A stretch of 64,000 nt of DNA from Trichomonas vaginalis G3 (GCF_026262505.1 NC_067203.1:27509411-27573410); one strand, 5' to 3'; positions 30,177 to 41,426 are shown, counted from the first letter of the stretch. Made by a program: numbers and translations. The notes: a model not told the origin generated them from the sequence alone.

Positions 30177-31313
30177 CTAAAGTCCATAAAATGAATTAAG
30201 AACACATAAATTTTTATCATCTGCGACGTGACGAATACATTTTAATTTACTCAAGAATGCGTACCCTGATACATTAAATCTAATTCCTGTCTTATTTAAT
30301 TTCACAACTTTGAAAAGGAATGTATGAATAGCTATAAAATGATGAGATGATGTTTTATGGGTTGCTTCCATTTTTTCTGAAATAAATGAATAAATATAAT
30401 GTTTATAAGTTTTCATATCTTTTATGTTCTTAATAACGAATGGTATAGACCTTTCAACTTCGTCTTCCTTCGGTGCTGTTCTTTCATATGAAACATTATT
30501 GGTATCTTCAATAATGAAACCACAATCGCATAAAATTTTATATGTACCAATTGTTTCTTTTGATATTTTATCTAACAAATCAAAAACTTTATCAACACCT
30601 GTACATTTATTTAAATAATAATTTGTGTAAATATCATGGTCTTCTTTCTTAATCGTATTTGTTGCATATGTTACATTTTTCAGTGCTTTTTTGAATTTTT
30701 CAGAATCAAGAGGAGGTGAAAGTAATATACATGGATAATCTCCATCGTCAATAAACTGAAGCTTATGTTTATGAATAAATTTTGTGCCTTCTTCTGAAAG
30801 TGTTTCGTCAATATCACCATCTAATAAATTTTTAGTAGATTCCAAAAAGTAATTTTTATATCTTTCCTCATGTGATTTTTGAACTTCTGATTCTGAAGCT
30901 GGGATATTCATTAAACCCTCTACTTCATTCTCAGCATTTCTCAATTCACTAATTCTTTCATCTATTTCATTTCTTAATTGTTCCAATTTCTCAATCTCAT
31001 CGTTATAATATTCATCTTGTTTAATTTTTTCTTCAAAATATTCAGGAGGTGTTTCAAGGCTCTCTGAGCCCAGGTCCTCTGGACCATAAAGAGGAATATT
31101 CTCCTGTTTTTCAACTTTTTTGGGATATAAATATCTCATTATAGCCTTTTTAGTAATTGGTCCGTTATATTTAAATTCATTCAACAATCTGGAAAACTCT
31201 TTCACATTCTGCATATATGTTGGATAAGAACCGTCTCCAAAATTTTCTAAAATATTTTCTAATTCTGAATTAGTGAACTTTAAAGATTTCAATGAATTAG
31301 TTGTTATACTCAT
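30177..31313 (-). CDS. Probable polymerase-associated N-terminal protein
   Basis: A 378-aa protein with an acidic coiled-coil region (IEKLEQLRNEIDERISELRN, residues about 105-125) and a C-terminal domain ending VADDKNLCVLNSFYGL. The NLCVLNSF ending resembles NCFVYACI in the N-terminal region of the element A polymerase, an OTU-like cysteine motif, and the next gene is the PolB. I infer that it corresponds to the N-terminal region of such polymerases; the exact function is unknown. Confidence 0.55.
   Translation of the reverse strand: MSITTNSLKSLKFTNSELENILENFGDGSYPTYMQNVKEFSRLLNEFKYNGPITKKAIMRYLYPKKVEKQENIPLYGPEDLGSESLETPPEYFEEKIKQDEYYNDEIEKLEQLRNEIDERISELRNAENEVEGLMNIPASESEVQKSHEERYKNYFLESTKNLLDGDIDETLSEEGTKFIHKHKLQFIDDGDYPCILLSPPLDSEKFKKALKNVTYATNTIKKEDHDIYTNYYLNKCTGVDKVFDLLDKISKETIGTYKILCDCGFIIEDTNNVSYERTAPKEDEVERSIPFVIKNIKDMKTYKHYIYSFISEKMEATHKTSSHHFIAIHTFLFKVVKLNKTGIRFNVSGYAFLSKLKCIRHVADDKNLCVLNSFYGL
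31056..31092 (-). repeat. GC-rich palindromic patch inside a coding region
   Basis: Two short inverted repeats lie side by side, gtccagaggac and ggctcagagagcc, encoding GPEDLGSESLE in the 378-aa protein. It resembles the hairpin at 30148-30176 (gactctctgagtc). Confidence 0.6.
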
Positions 31314-31470
31314 TTATTATAAAATAAAAAAAAAAAAAATAAATTTAACTTAGTTTTAATTTTACGTAAGAAGTCAATTTTTTATATACCGTCATTTGTA
31401 GGTATTATTTCTATCAGATAAAAATTATTTTTTTATTTAAAAAATATAATTTATTTTATTTTTTAAAATA

Positions 31471-31818
31471 TCATCGGTGATATTTTGGAATCACATGTTC
31501 AGGCTTCAAATAATTTTCAATAAGAAATTTAACAAAATCTTTATATAAAGTCTTTTTTTCATTTAGTCTGTGAAATTCGTCACATACATCATCTAAGTAT
31601 ATTTCTACTATGCACGGAAATTTAATCTTTCCGACCTTTATAATAGGTTTTATATTTTGCAAGAATATATTCTTTGACTCCGGTATATAATCGTTTTTTC
31701 TACAAAATTTTATATATTCTTCATATGTATCCCTTTCCTTTATTTTAAGTTCTACATGTAGTCCATACACGTTTGGGCAATAATAGATATCAAAAATGAA
31801 AAATTTTCTATTTGTCAT
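31471..31818 (-). CDS. Unrecognised element B protein (115 aa)
   Basis: A 115-aa mixed alpha/beta protein with FIFDIYYCPNVYGLHVELKIK and a C-terminal helix (LYKDFVKFLIENYLK). It starts 30 bp downstream of the gene at 31848 and is probably co-oriented with it. No family recognised. Preceded by a tttatataaag spacer. Confidence 0.5.
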   Translation of the reverse strand: MTNRKFFIFDIYYCPNVYGLHVELKIKERDTYEEYIKFCRKNDYIPESKNIFLQNIKPIIKVGKIKFPCIVEIYLDDVCDEFHRLNEKKTLYKDFVKFLIENYLKPEHVIPKYHR

Positions 31819-31847
31819 CTTTATATAAAGATAAAAAATATTTTTGA

Positions 31848-32183
31848 TTAATAAGGAATTAATTTCATTTTATGTCTTATAATGTGCGCATATGTATTTA
31901 AAAGGCATTCATTGAATTGCTTTTCAATCTCTTTCTTTTTTTCATCTTCGAATATTATATCATTTTCATGTTCGAAGCTTGTAAGTTTGTTATCTTCAAA
32001 TATTATATTAGTTTCATATATCAAATTATGATATCGGTCATATTCTTTTAAGTGATAAATAAATACAAAATTTACGGTTCCTTTAATTTTAAATTCAAAA
32101 TTAATTTTACAACAGCTTTGTGGATCAATTAGTAAATCAATCAAATAATGTTCAAAATCAGATATTATTCTTTTTCCATACAT
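31848..32183 (-). CDS. Unrecognised element B protein (111 aa)
   Basis: A 111-aa protein with a beta-rich centre (INFEFKIKGTVNFVFIYHLKEYD) and a lysine/glutamate-rich helix near the end. The repeated IIFED motif (NIIFEDNK and DIIFEDEK) is visible. It is the first gene of the minus-strand set and lies behind the conserved AT-rich motif at 32193. Function unknown. Confidence 0.5.
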   Translation of the reverse strand: MYGKRIISDFEHYLIDLLIDPQSCCKINFEFKIKGTVNFVFIYHLKEYDRYHNLIYETNIIFEDNKLTSFEHENDIIFEDEKKKEIEKQFNECLLNTYAHIIRHKMKLIPY

Positions 32184-32192
32184 TTTATATTA

Positions 32193-32218
32193 AATAAAAA
32201 AATCTAACTTTATTTTTT
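32193..32218 (-). promoter_or_regulatory. Conserved upstream motif of the 31848 gene
   Basis: On the minus strand it reads aaaaaataaagttagatttt, just upstream of the ATG at 32183, matching the motif of the KilA-N and helicase genes of element A. Confidence 0.5.
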
Positions 32219-32228
32219 CGGAGTTTTG

Positions 32229-32256
32229 TGACGAAGTGCGAATCTTCACTTCGTCA
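32229..32256. repeat. tgacgaagtg hairpin, single copy
   Basis: The arms tgacgaagtg and cacttcgtca are separated by an 8-bp loop. It is the same hairpin as in the 106-bp units at 7741-7952 and 43021-43206. The following 211 bp (to 32467) hold no gene and are probably host or element flank. Confidence 0.8.
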
Positions 32257-32467
32257 AAAATATATTCTTTTTATTAATGGTAATATAGGAATTGTAGGAA
32301 TAAAAACTTTTTATAAATTATTCATAAATTTTTAAAATCTGCTATTCGGAAGTATGTTCAAAAATCATTCAATTATGTGAGAATTCTTACGATTACAAAA
32401 AAAGTCACACAACCCGCATCATATACTACTAATTTTCATCTTTGGAAATTCTCGGGGAAGACGACGG

Positions 32468-32473
32468 AATACA
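32468..32473. repeat. Target-site duplication, left (aataca)
   Basis: The 6-bp aataca immediately outside the left terminal repeat matches aataca at 58077-58082. Six base pairs is the usual Polinton target duplication. Confidence 0.8.
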
Positions 32474-32550
32474 AAAAAAAAAAAAAAAAAAAAAGGTAGT
32501 GGGGCCTCCAGGCACTTCGTGCCCTCTAGCCCTGAAGATGTTTAGTATAA
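32474..32550 (+). repeat. Left terminal inverted repeat of element C
   Basis: It starts with a poly-A run, then ggtagtgggg, ggcacttcgtgcc, ctctagcc and gaagatgtttagtataa. It pairs with 57997-58076 at high but not full identity, with a few substitutions and small indels. Confidence 0.9.
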
Positions 32551-32761
32551 CTTTGTCCGGACAAGTAAGGGTCTATCGTCGCTACAGGAAAAGTTACAGG
32601 CGTTCCAAGGAAGTATACTTTGAGAAGCCTTTTCCCCTTATAGAATGAGATAGGACGGTTATTTTACAAAACTGACAACACTTTGACCGAGTAGTTTTTT
32701 GTGCTGAACAAAAAGTGTCATATAAACATCTGTCAAAAACCGCTTTTTAACTTCACTTAAA

Positions 32762-35700
32762 ATGCCACGTAAGCTACGTAAGAATATACGTAAGAGGAAG
32801 AGAGCATTGAAACATCCAATAGTAAAACTAACACCACAACAACAGTTGCAACAACAAATGATGAATGACCCCACTATGTTGCAACAAATGTCAAGCAACC
32901 CTATGCTTTTAAACCGAGTTATTGGTGCACAGAGTGGAGGTTTAAGAGCGGCACTTTTAGCGAAAATGGCAGGCTATGGTGGAGCTGCAGACGGAACAGC
33001 TTATAACCCTCAAAGTCAAATGAATTTGAGTTCACTCAAAAATCAAATAACAGATGTCAAAAAGTCAAACATAGACATACAGAAACAAATAAGTGAAAAC
33101 GAAAAGAAACTAGAATATGACAGACACACAAAGAAACTCAATGAGTTAAACGTAGAGAAAAAGAAGAAAGAAGAACAACTGAAAGAACTAAGTACAGAGG
33201 AATATGCGAAAAAAGTGTCAGAAAAAGCAGCAGAAGTAGCAAAAATGGAACAAGATGTTATAAATTTGAAAAACCATACTACTCAATATAAAGTACTGAA
33301 AGATGAAGAAATAAAACAAAAAGCCCTGAAGACATATATGGATAGCGATGAGTATAAAAAAAAGTTGAAGCAAATGTAAAGGCAGAAAAACTTTTACAGT
33401 TGCAAAACCAAACCGTACAGTATGAAAACTTAGCACAAGAAAGTAAAAATAACGACGCAGCCATGCAAAAGGCAATGAAAAGCGCAGAATATAATAAAAG
33501 CTAATAATGACTGGTTAGATGCCCAAGCCAACGCCAAAGCAGCCCAACTTATAGGGTCAATAAGGACAAAAATACAAGCGGATGAAGACAGTTCAAATGA
33601 AGCTTTAATGAATGCTGACTTTAAGAACGCCTTCGAAGCTCTTCATAGTAAGGTGAAACTAGTGAACGACTTCTCATCTGGAAAGAACTGAAGTCTGAAG
33701 GTTTCGACAAAGAGTTAAGAGAAGTAGCACAAAATATGACGAAAATAACAGATGCAGCAACGAGACAGGCAGTTCAAAGTGCCTATGACGCCGTTAGAGC
33801 AACTGTTGTGGAAAGTCAAGAAAAAGAGTTACAACAGACCAAAACAGACCTAGTAAATGCTTTCTTAAAAACGAAAAGTCAGGTAGGACATTATGCTGCA
33901 GATGGAACATATGTGCCAGCTGGTGGAACTTATATACCACCAAACCCTCCAAGAGAAGCACCTGCACCAGGACTACCTAAAACATTTACATCGTCACATG
34001 GACACAGACACAGGCATGCACCAAAACCAACACAACAACCAACACAACAACCAACAGTTCAAAACACTGCACCACAACCAACAGTTCAAAACACTGCACC
34101 ACAACCAACAGTTCAAAACACTGCACCACAACCAACAGTTCAAAACACTGCACCACAACAACCACAAACAGAGCAAGGACATAAAAGAAGTAGAGAACAA
34201 GGAAACCAAGAATTCTTAAAAATGCTTAAGGAAAATTATGGTTACCCAGATACTCTTGACTTTAGTGACAGATATAAAGAAGCTATTAGAAAGTTCAAGG
34301 AAGGAAATACTGACCCGAACCTATTTAGCTTTATGGTTCAGCACCAAATGGGATATAATTTCAAACCTGGAAAATACAAGCTCGCTAAGGGATATGATTT
34401 AATAGCATATCATCCAAATGACATGAATGAATTTACTCCGAGATATTTGGTGTCAGAGCTAAATGATAATTCAACTATCTTCATGAAACGCGTAAAAAAT
34501 AGAGACGGAACGAAAGAAGAAAGGGTTATGAATGCGGATGGCTTAAATAGGGAACTTGTTAAAAACGGTCTCGGAATATATGAAATGCCAGCAGATGAGG
34601 TACAAGAAACTCCACAGGAAGAAGTTCAGATACAACCAGACATGGAAGAAATAGTTCAGCAACAACAGCTAGAAGAGCCTGAAGGAAACGAACAAGTCCC
34701 TCCTTTGGAAACTAACTTCACAGAACTAGATGAAGATTTGGAACAGCCGAAAAATCTTGACCCTCAACAAGAGTATGCGGAGAATATGGAATCTTTCCAA
34801 GAGTCTAAGAAAAATTCGGCTGACATAGTAGAAGAATATCGAAAAATGTTCGCCGACATACAAAAGACTCCAACATCAGATGAAAATATTCAGCATAGAA
34901 TGGAAGAACTGAAAGAAAGTGTACGCAAATACAACAATCCTTTTTACTTACGACCATATAACGTTCAATCTTTGGCTGAACTCGGTGAAAATAAAAGGTT
35001 AAATTTCACCAAAACATATAGAAATGAAACATTGTTTAAAGTTCATTCAGAACCTAACCAATATGGAAACAAACCTACTTTTGTTTCTGCAGACTATGGA
35101 ACTACAATGAGATGGGGTCATAAAGCTAATCCGGATAGGTGGTTCATAAACTTACAACCACAATTCCAAGAAGTTGTAGACGCAATGGAAGTGAATGGTG
35201 AACCAGATATAGCTGGTATTTTCAGCGCGGCTTTAATGCCATTGAAAGATATGAAAGATGCAGATATTTTGGACCAGTATGAAATGAACATGGCTGATGG
35301 AAATATAACACCTGACGTTCTAGAACATTTATCTCAAAGAACTACACAGAACCATAGAGATGGTATATTTGGTGAAGAGTTTAGAAAGAAAGTTAGGGAG
35401 ATAGAAGGAAGAGAACCTATTGTACATGACCTTGCAAACGAAAGTTTACAAAATGTCATAAAAACTTACTTTGCAGACAATGAACTGAGAAGGGATGAAT
35501 ATTTAAGAAAACTCAAATGGACAGTACCAAATGAAATGTTAGTATTGAAAAACATGTTCCTTGACAAAATAAAACCAACTACAGAAATAAATGACGCAAG
35601 ACTGAAACATTGGGTAAAAGCTTTCCCATTCACAAAAGATATTATTGGTAACATGGAAAGAAAACCAGAATGGCTACAAAAACATATATTTGGAAAACGA

Positions 35701-36110
35701 GCTTATTCCATATGGACAAGCTATATTTGAAGAGCTTGAACCGGAAACTCAGGAAAGAGTCATGCAAACAATACGCGAAGACTCAAATACAAACTATGAC
35801 AAAATCTTTCTAGGATATAGGTTACCTGAGATGGGCGACCAGAGCCCAAAGGCAAAAAGGACATGGGAAATTTACAACATACTGGGTGAACATGAGGCAA
35901 AGATGCAACAAACTTGAAGCAGAGGGCAAGTTACCAAAAAGCGACACCAAAGAAGAAGAAAGAGTAGAACAAAGTGAAAGTAGTGAAGAAGTAACTTCAT
36001 CTAGTGAAAGTAGTGGCAATGAAGGAAAAAGAAGAGTTAAAAACTCAGTCAGGAAGAAAGTAAAGCTTGGTCCGAGTGGGTTCTATTATGACACATATAA
36101 CCAACTATTC
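32762..36110 (+). pseudogene. Large coiled-coil and glutamine/proline-rich Polinton gene
   Basis: A long stretch of coding sequence in several frames (about five breaks). The first part is basic (PRKLRKNIRKRKRALK) followed by glutamine-rich and coiled-coil regions; the middle has tandem PTVQNTAPQ repeats (34051-34158); the largest frame (33736-35730, 664 codons) continues with alpha/beta sequence (NYGYPDTLDFSDRYKEAIRKF, FFYLRPYNVQSLAELGEN-like) and a charged end. It lies directly upstream of the capsid gene, as large virion or scaffold genes often do. No known domain recognised. Confidence 0.5.
34051..34158 (+). repeat. Four 27-bp tandem repeats encoding PTVQNTAPQ
   Basis: Perfect or nearly perfect 27-bp units (beginning ccaacagttcaaaacactgc) encode PTVQNTAPQ four times in a low-complexity linker of the large gene. 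Confidence 0.9.
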
Positions 36111-36130
36111 TATATTTTTACCCATATGAA

Positions 36131-37736
36131 ATGTACGCCGCTCAGAATATAACGCCAACAGTTTTGGATGCCATGAACGGAAATGTTTCCGAATGGTATA
36201 ACGAATGCGACAATGCCATTAGAAGGTCAGAAATAGTTCCTGGAACTTACGAATATACAACTGCTGTTTCTTATGGAAACGTAGGTGAGTTTGGAGAAGG
36301 TTCTTCAACAACAGTAGATATTGCTTGCGACAGGTTTCATATTATTTCTATTGACAACTCTTCTTATACGTGGAACAAGACATTGAAATAAAACCTTCTG
36401 CCAAGTTGTCTGACAAGAAAGGTTGCAATGGAATTTTCTATGTCGGATACCAATATGCTCCAGAAGTTTTCATGGGATATAAGATATATTCTAACTCTGA
36501 CTTAGTTCAAACAGTAACATGGGCAAACTATGAATGGTTCGCTTTGAGAAACTCAGTACAACCACAAGCTAGAGAACAAACAGACCAGTATGCAAATATT
36601 GAGAAAATAAGAAGACTTGACCCTAACGTTCCAGGAGTTTATGTTAACCTTTCTGGACAAACTGCAGCAGCAGTAACCAAAGTAAAACTGAAACTTAGAG
36701 TTCCTTTGTCATCTTCCTCATCTTCAGGTTTTTAAGATACTTGCCAAACTGGGCAGGAAAAATTTCTATCGAACTTACTCCAAGCAAAAATAACTTAGTC
36801 ATTGCACCAACACAAGACCCATTCACTATTACAGACGTAAAGGGAACAAATCAAACGTCATTCGCCGAATTTTGCAAAGACAAAGTTGACTTAGACTTTG
36901 GTTTCTCAAACTTCAACAATGAAGTAAACTATTATTTCAATGCTGCTGGAACTGCTTGGGACCCAGTTAAGTTCACATGCGAAAAATTTGAATGCAAGAG
37001 AATAGAAAGCAGACTTGCAGTCTATATGTTGGACCCAGATATTTCAAATGCTTTAGCTGCCAAATATATTGCAGTTCCACTTATGTTCCCTATACACCAA
37101 AATATCTGTCAAAGACTTTGCAGGTGAAGTTGGAAACCAAAGTGCTGACCCAGGTGCAAGAACAGATATTGCTTTAACAACTGCAATGAAACATGCAGAT
37201 ACTATGTTTGTACTGTTCAGACGAACTATAAATGACTATTCTTGTTTCTACAACCCTGGTATTAAATATCATATAAACATAGATGGCAAATATTATCCAG
37301 AGAAGAATATTCTACAGTTGAGGATATGAGGTCATACAACTTGACATTAGATGCTATGAACTTTAACAACAACTTCACAACAACCATTAACCCTGAAATG
37401 CAAAGTTCTATTATGCCATATGTGAAAGTATGGACTCATACAGGAGGTCAAAAAACTCAATATACAAATGGAGACCGTTCAAACTTTTGGCTTGGCATTC
37501 CATTTGCTGACTCAGAAGACTTTATGGGTGGTATTTCAACTGTTGGTACTGTACAAATACAATATACTGGTGACAGAGACGGTCCAGATGAACTGAGAGC
37601 AAAGAAGTTTACAAAACCAATAGCACTTTTCACGGAAGATGCTCTTTTGAAGATTCGTTCGATGAAACCTGCTGGGGCTCCTCAGATTGGCATAACGACA
37701 GCTTCCATCGAGCAGATTTTGGCAGCAGGTCAGTAA
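36131..37736 (+). pseudogene. Polinton major capsid protein gene (element C)
   Basis: A capsid-length region carried in several frames (about four breaks). Recognisable parts are the N-terminal YNECDNAIRRSEIVPG, the strand KLKLRVPL, the GKISIELTP strand, FRRTINDYSCFYNPG and the terminal region with NFWLGIPFAD and FTKPIALFTEDALLKIRS. Length and order fit a double jelly-roll capsid protein like that at 17468-19042. Confidence 0.7.
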
Positions 37737-38049
37737 GTTGTTCTTGAACTGACTTCTCTCCGTCAAATATTGACAGTACGCCAGTTTTGACATAATATTG
37801 TAAGATAAACTTACCTTTAGAAATATCTGTAAGTTTTGTTGTTATATTTTTGTCTGCTTCAAGAACTTTCACCATTTCAGTTATACCAACTTTCTTTGCT
37901 TTATGAAAATATTTAGGTTCAGCAAAGACTGCTATTCTATAACATTTACCATTGTTTGTATAAAGAACTATTCTGTCAATGTATTTGTATTGTTTGTGTG
38001 TGTAAACTTTGTTCTGCTTCAATTCGAAGAGATACTCGAATACGTCCAT
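37630..38049 (-). CDS. Unrecognised Polinton protein, slot shared with 1595-1996
   Basis: A 139-aa protein whose frame runs over the end of the capsid gene on the other strand. It has a lysine/tyrosine-rich N-terminal part (FELKQNKVYTHKQYKYID) and a beta-rich middle. It is divergent from the CCG protein gene exactly as 1595-1996 is in element A. The true 3' end is uncertain because of the overlap. Function unknown. Confidence 0.45.
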   Translation of the reverse strand: MDVFEYLFELKQNKVYTHKQYKYIDRIVLYTNNGKCYRIAVFAEPKYFHKAKKVGITEMVKVLEADKNITTKLTDISKGKFILQYYVKTGVLSIFDGEKSVQEQLTDLLPKSARWKLSLCQSEEPQQVSSNESSKEHLP

Positions 38050-38067
38050 CTTTTTATTCTAAGTAAA

Positions 38068-38649
38068 ATGTCATTTCCGAAAAATAGAAGCGTGAGTGTT
38101 TCAAAAGGTTTAATGGCGGTGGCAGATGTGAAGTTAAATTCACCAACTCAAACAAACAGTCAAAGTGTTGTTGTCAATGTCAAAGACAGAGATGTTGAAG
38201 TGGGGAAACCATACGAAGACGAAGATGGTATAACAATTGTTCCTGTAAAAGAACAACCAACATATCCTGAAGTTAGCAGAGACTTAAGTTCTGTTGCAGA
38301 TATTCGAAACGACTACCAACAACTGAAAGACAAACTTCAAACTCAGGAGAAGATTTGTCAAGCTTTAGGTATAATGTTAAACTTGGTCGAACACAACCCT
38401 GTAAAAGTGAACTCATATGTCATTGCACCTCATGAAGTTTTGAAAGAACTATTGAAACTTTTGACAGAGGCAGACGATATAAACATCAAAGAAATAGAAC
38501 CCGACATTAGTTGCTGTGGTGTTTCATATAATGTCATTGACAAGATATACGTTATGAAAGGAGGTGAAACGTTGAACTTAAAGTATAGTTTCCCAGACGT
38601 CATAAAAATATTTGACGACCACAACATTTCATTAAAATTTATTTGCTAA
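38068..38649 (+). CDS. Conserved Polinton protein with SCCG motif
   Basis: A 193-aa protein from the ATG at 38068, which follows an AT-rich spacer. The N-terminal half is low complexity; the C-terminal half (LLKLLTEADDINIKEIEPDI, SCCGVSYNVID, LNLKYSFPDVIKIF) corresponds to the end of the protein at 2022-2636. The small gene that follows is also conserved. Probably a virion or assembly protein; family unknown. Confidence 0.6.
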   Translation: MSFPKNRSVSVSKGLMAVADVKLNSPTQTNSQSVVVNVKDRDVEVGKPYEDEDGITIVPVKEQPTYPEVSRDLSSVADIRNDYQQLKDKLQTQEKICQALGIMLNLVEHNPVKVNSYVIAPHEVLKELLKLLTEADDINIKEIEPDISCCGVSYNVIDKIYVMKGGETLNLKYSFPDVIKIFDDHNISLKFIC

Positions 38650-38655
38650 GTAAAA

Positions 38656-38886
38656 ATGTCAAAACTTCTTGAAAGATGTTTGAAGAAAAATAATATAGAC
38701 TTTATTTCATGTAAAGGACTTTACACACTTTTGAACGATATGAAAGACCCTGTTTTGTTTGTTCGTGTAGACAAAGGAAAGTTCTATGTCTTTACAAAAT
38801 ATTTGAACTTCTTAGACAGAGAACTTCAAGAAACGCCATGTGAAAGTTTAGATGAAGTTCTTCTCCACTTTCAGAAAAACTTTTAA
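38656..38886 (+). CDS. Small conserved Polinton protein (76 aa)
   Basis: It starts 6 bp after the preceding gene. The sequence (LLERCLKKNNIDFISCKG, VLFVRVDKGKFYVFTKY, DEVLLHF) resembles the 79-aa protein at 2633-2872. In both elements it stands between the CCG protein and the candidate minor capsid gene. Function unknown. Confidence 0.55.
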   Translation: MSKLLERCLKKNNIDFISCKGLYTLLNDMKDPVLFVRVDKGKFYVFTKYLNFLDRELQETPCESLDEVLLHFQKNF

Positions 38887-38896
38887 ATATATATAA

Positions 38897-39691
38897 ATGG
38901 CAGAAGATATAATGGTTTATACTATTACGACTAAAAACCCTGAGTCATATAATTCTATAACAACAAACTTACAAAGTCCTCAAGGACGATATTGTAAACT
39001 AACTTAAACACAATGACGACTAAAGCCTGTTTTGCTCTTTTGACACCAGAAGACTTTATTGTTGTGAATGGTAAAAAATACTCCTTTGAAGATACTTACT
39101 CAGATATACCACCAACAGGTTTTGTTGACTTATTTAATACTTTAAGTACGGGTGTAACATGTGCTGCAACTAGAGCAGGTTTCATTATGTTTGGATGTCC
39201 GACTGAGTTTACTATAAACGATATGAGCTATAATACAAAACTTATATCTGGTTTTTACTACCAACAGTTTCCTATAACAGGAAAAGGTGTCATACAAGGA
39301 ATGTCTATTCCATTGACTTAAGTACACCTATTTATATATTGTTTCAAACTTAGGTTCAAAGTGTTATTCGAATGTCGACAGAAACTATTATGACCAAAAG
39401 ATACTTATGCGTATAAACAATACTTTCTCTGCTGGTTTGCCTATTGTTCATTCGAATGCAGAATTTTCAACCTTAGTGAACTCAAACACTTTGGCAAGTA
39501 TAACGTTGACATTAGTTGACGCAAACTTTGTTCCTGTAAAACTTTTATGTCCTATGTATTTGTCAATGACGGCAGAAAGTTTCGAATTGGAAGATGCAAC
39601 TGGTGAAAGTATTGTATTACAAGAACAACTTCAACAACAAATAGCTCAAGAACAACAAATGCAACAAATGCAACAACAAAGTCAAGAATAA
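38897..39691 (+). pseudogene. Candidate minor capsid protein gene (element C)
   Basis: Several frames (about three breaks) cover a beta-rich gene in the same place as 2833-3597 in element A. The C-terminal part has ITLTLVDANFVPVKLLCPMY, parallel to the FRLVDFQGEPVELKAPV segment, then a glutamine-rich tail. It is assigned as the penton-like protein by position and by that segment. Confidence 0.5.
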
Positions 39692-39719
39692 AAAAAATAT
39701 TTTTTTTATTTTTATAAAA

Positions 39720-40955
39720 ATGTACAGAATAGATGTTTCAGATTTTTATGACTTCCAAGCATTCAGAAATATGTGTCCATTTCGAGACTATAACAAAGCA
39801 GTCGAGAATTTGAAACGTTTAGTCATTTATGTCGACTCTGCCCCAGAATGTTATGTTATGAAAGAATGGGATGTTGTCTTTAACAAACCTAAAGCGACAA
39901 TAGTTTCAGAACAAGAATGTAGACAGAAACTTAAGAAAATAAAAGTCGTACAAGTTGGCATGAAGATGTTAGATGCTTGGGATATCTTATTGTCAAAGTT
40001 AGAAGATTTTTCAGTTCGAGGTATAAAGTTCTATACACCTTCTCCAAACTTCTATTCTATCTTCACTGGATATAAATACGAACAAGTAGAATGGAAAGAA
40101 AATATTATAGAAGCTTGGTTAGACCATGTCAAAGAAATTATATGCAATGGAAACGAAAGAGTCTATGAGTATATCTTATGTTGGTTTGCAAACATCTTAC
40201 AACATCCAAGTGCTAAAAATGAAACTGCTCTCATTATAATTGGAAAACAAGGAACTGGTAAGAACACATTCTTTACAGATATTTTGTGCAAACTGTTAGA
40301 GGGCTATTCGAACCCGAATATGACAAACTTAGAAAACATCTGTGGCAAGTTTAACTCCTCAATAGAGAATATGAAACTTATAGTATGTAACGAACTTCAA
40401 AGTATAGATACAACAAAAGTTTTGAACTCAGATGCTTTGAAGAGTCTTATAACAGACAAAGTTGGAGTTGTTGAAAGAAAGTATAAAGACCAAAGAGTTT
40501 GTGAAAATGTTGCAAACTTCATTATGGTTTCAAACAATGCTGTTCCGATGAAGTTAGAAAGTTCTGACAGAAGATATGTAGTTGTCAGAACGTCAGATTC
40601 TCATATGCAAGATACAGAATATTTTGACGACTTAGCAGAAACTTTGACATCTGACTTTTACAACCACTTGTTCTCATATTTTATGACATTAGATATTTCT
40701 AAGTTCAATCCAAGACAAATTCCACATACCGAAGAGAGACAAACATTGTTAGAAGCAAACAAGAGTGTATATGAACTGTTCATAGATGAAACTGACTTTG
40801 AGTGTTTAGATGAAAGGTCATTGTACGATTCGTATAAACAATATTGTCAAGAATATGGTTATATGACAGCGTCTAAACGAACATTCTTGGCAAATGTCAA
40901 AAGTCTTTTAGACGTTCAGAATGGTGTATATACAAAGAAAAATTTTTATGAGTAA
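39720..40955 (+). CDS. Superfamily 3 helicase (element C)
   Basis: A 411-aa open frame with Walker A IGKQGTGKNTFFTDI, Walker B-type MKLIVCNELQS and motif C ANFIMVSNNAVPMK, followed by DRRYVVVRTSD and a C-terminal winged-helix-like region. It corresponds to the helicase part of the protein at 21694-24006 (LKGLQGTGKNRFTDI, FVTNNVYPVK). It would unwind DNA in element replication. The ATG follows a T/A-rich spacer. Confidence 0.85.
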   Translation: MYRIDVSDFYDFQAFRNMCPFRDYNKAVENLKRLVIYVDSAPECYVMKEWDVVFNKPKATIVSEQECRQKLKKIKVVQVGMKMLDAWDILLSKLEDFSVRGIKFYTPSPNFYSIFTGYKYEQVEWKENIIEAWLDHVKEIICNGNERVYEYILCWFANILQHPSAKNETALIIIGKQGTGKNTFFTDILCKLLEGYSNPNMTNLENICGKFNSSIENMKLIVCNELQSIDTTKVLNSDALKSLITDKVGVVERKYKDQRVCENVANFIMVSNNAVPMKLESSDRRYVVVRTSDSHMQDTEYFDDLAETLTSDFYNHLFSYFMTLDISKFNPRQIPHTEERQTLLEANKSVYELFIDETDFECLDERSLYDSYKQYCQEYGYMTASKRTFLANVKSLLDVQNGVYTKKNFYE

Positions 40956-40991
40956 ATTTTAAAAAAAATATTTTTTTATCCGATAGAAAAG

Positions 40992-41410
40992 ATGGCAAAA
41001 TTCATCTCAGTAAACAAGTACATGTCAGGACTTAAAGAAGAACTAGACCCATTCACATATTTGAATGTTTACTTCTACCATTTTGAAAAGTCTTCATTCA
41101 GCAAAGTTTGGAACATCGAACCAGTTAAGTTTGCTATTGTGACTAAAAATGGTGCGAAATTTGAAGACTTAGACATAGAAGGTTTGTTAGCAGTCAAAGA
41201 AAGTTTTGACAGAAGGTTTCAAACCTTAAAGAAGGCAAAGCATACAAACTTGTTATACCTTATGAACCAAAGAAAGCAGACGACTATGAATATTATGAGT
41301 CTAAGATAGTTGAAGTTCAAGGTAAATTGGGTAAAAAGATTTTAGAGTCTAAGCCAGTGTTTACTCCTAAAGAGGAAGAGAACATTGACATTGACCCAGA
41401 AATGTTCTAA
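40992..41410 (+). pseudogene. Conserved Polinton protein ending in acidic DPEMF
   Basis: The region (about one break) encodes an alpha/beta N-terminal domain (YLNVYFYHFEKSSFSK, VKFAIVTKNGAKFEDLD) and an acidic C-terminus ending NIDIDPEMF. It resembles the protein at 11353-11826 of element A. Function unknown. Confidence 0.5.
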
Positions 41411-41426
41411 AAATAAAATTTTATTT

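Larger units (their letters stand above)
24541..32256. mobile_element. Polinton-type element B (AT-rich)
   Basis: The region carries its own rve integrase and a PolB clearly different from those of elements A and C, plus several unrecognised genes, nearly all on the minus strand. It is noticeably more AT-rich than element A. No capsid, ATPase or fibre gene was recognised and no terminal inverted repeats were found, so the borders are approximate. About six or more breaks suggest intermediate age. The promoter-type motif at 32193 and the hairpin at 32229 are shared with elements A and C. Confidence 0.6.

Noticed and set aside
32474-32494. Poly-A run considered as a retrotransposon tail or assembly artefact
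   Set aside because: It is the start of a terminal inverted repeat and is mirrored by a poly-T run at 58056-58076, with matching target duplications outside.
34051-34158. 27-bp repeats considered as CRISPR
   Set aside because: No spacers; they encode an in-frame PTVQNTAPQ repeat.
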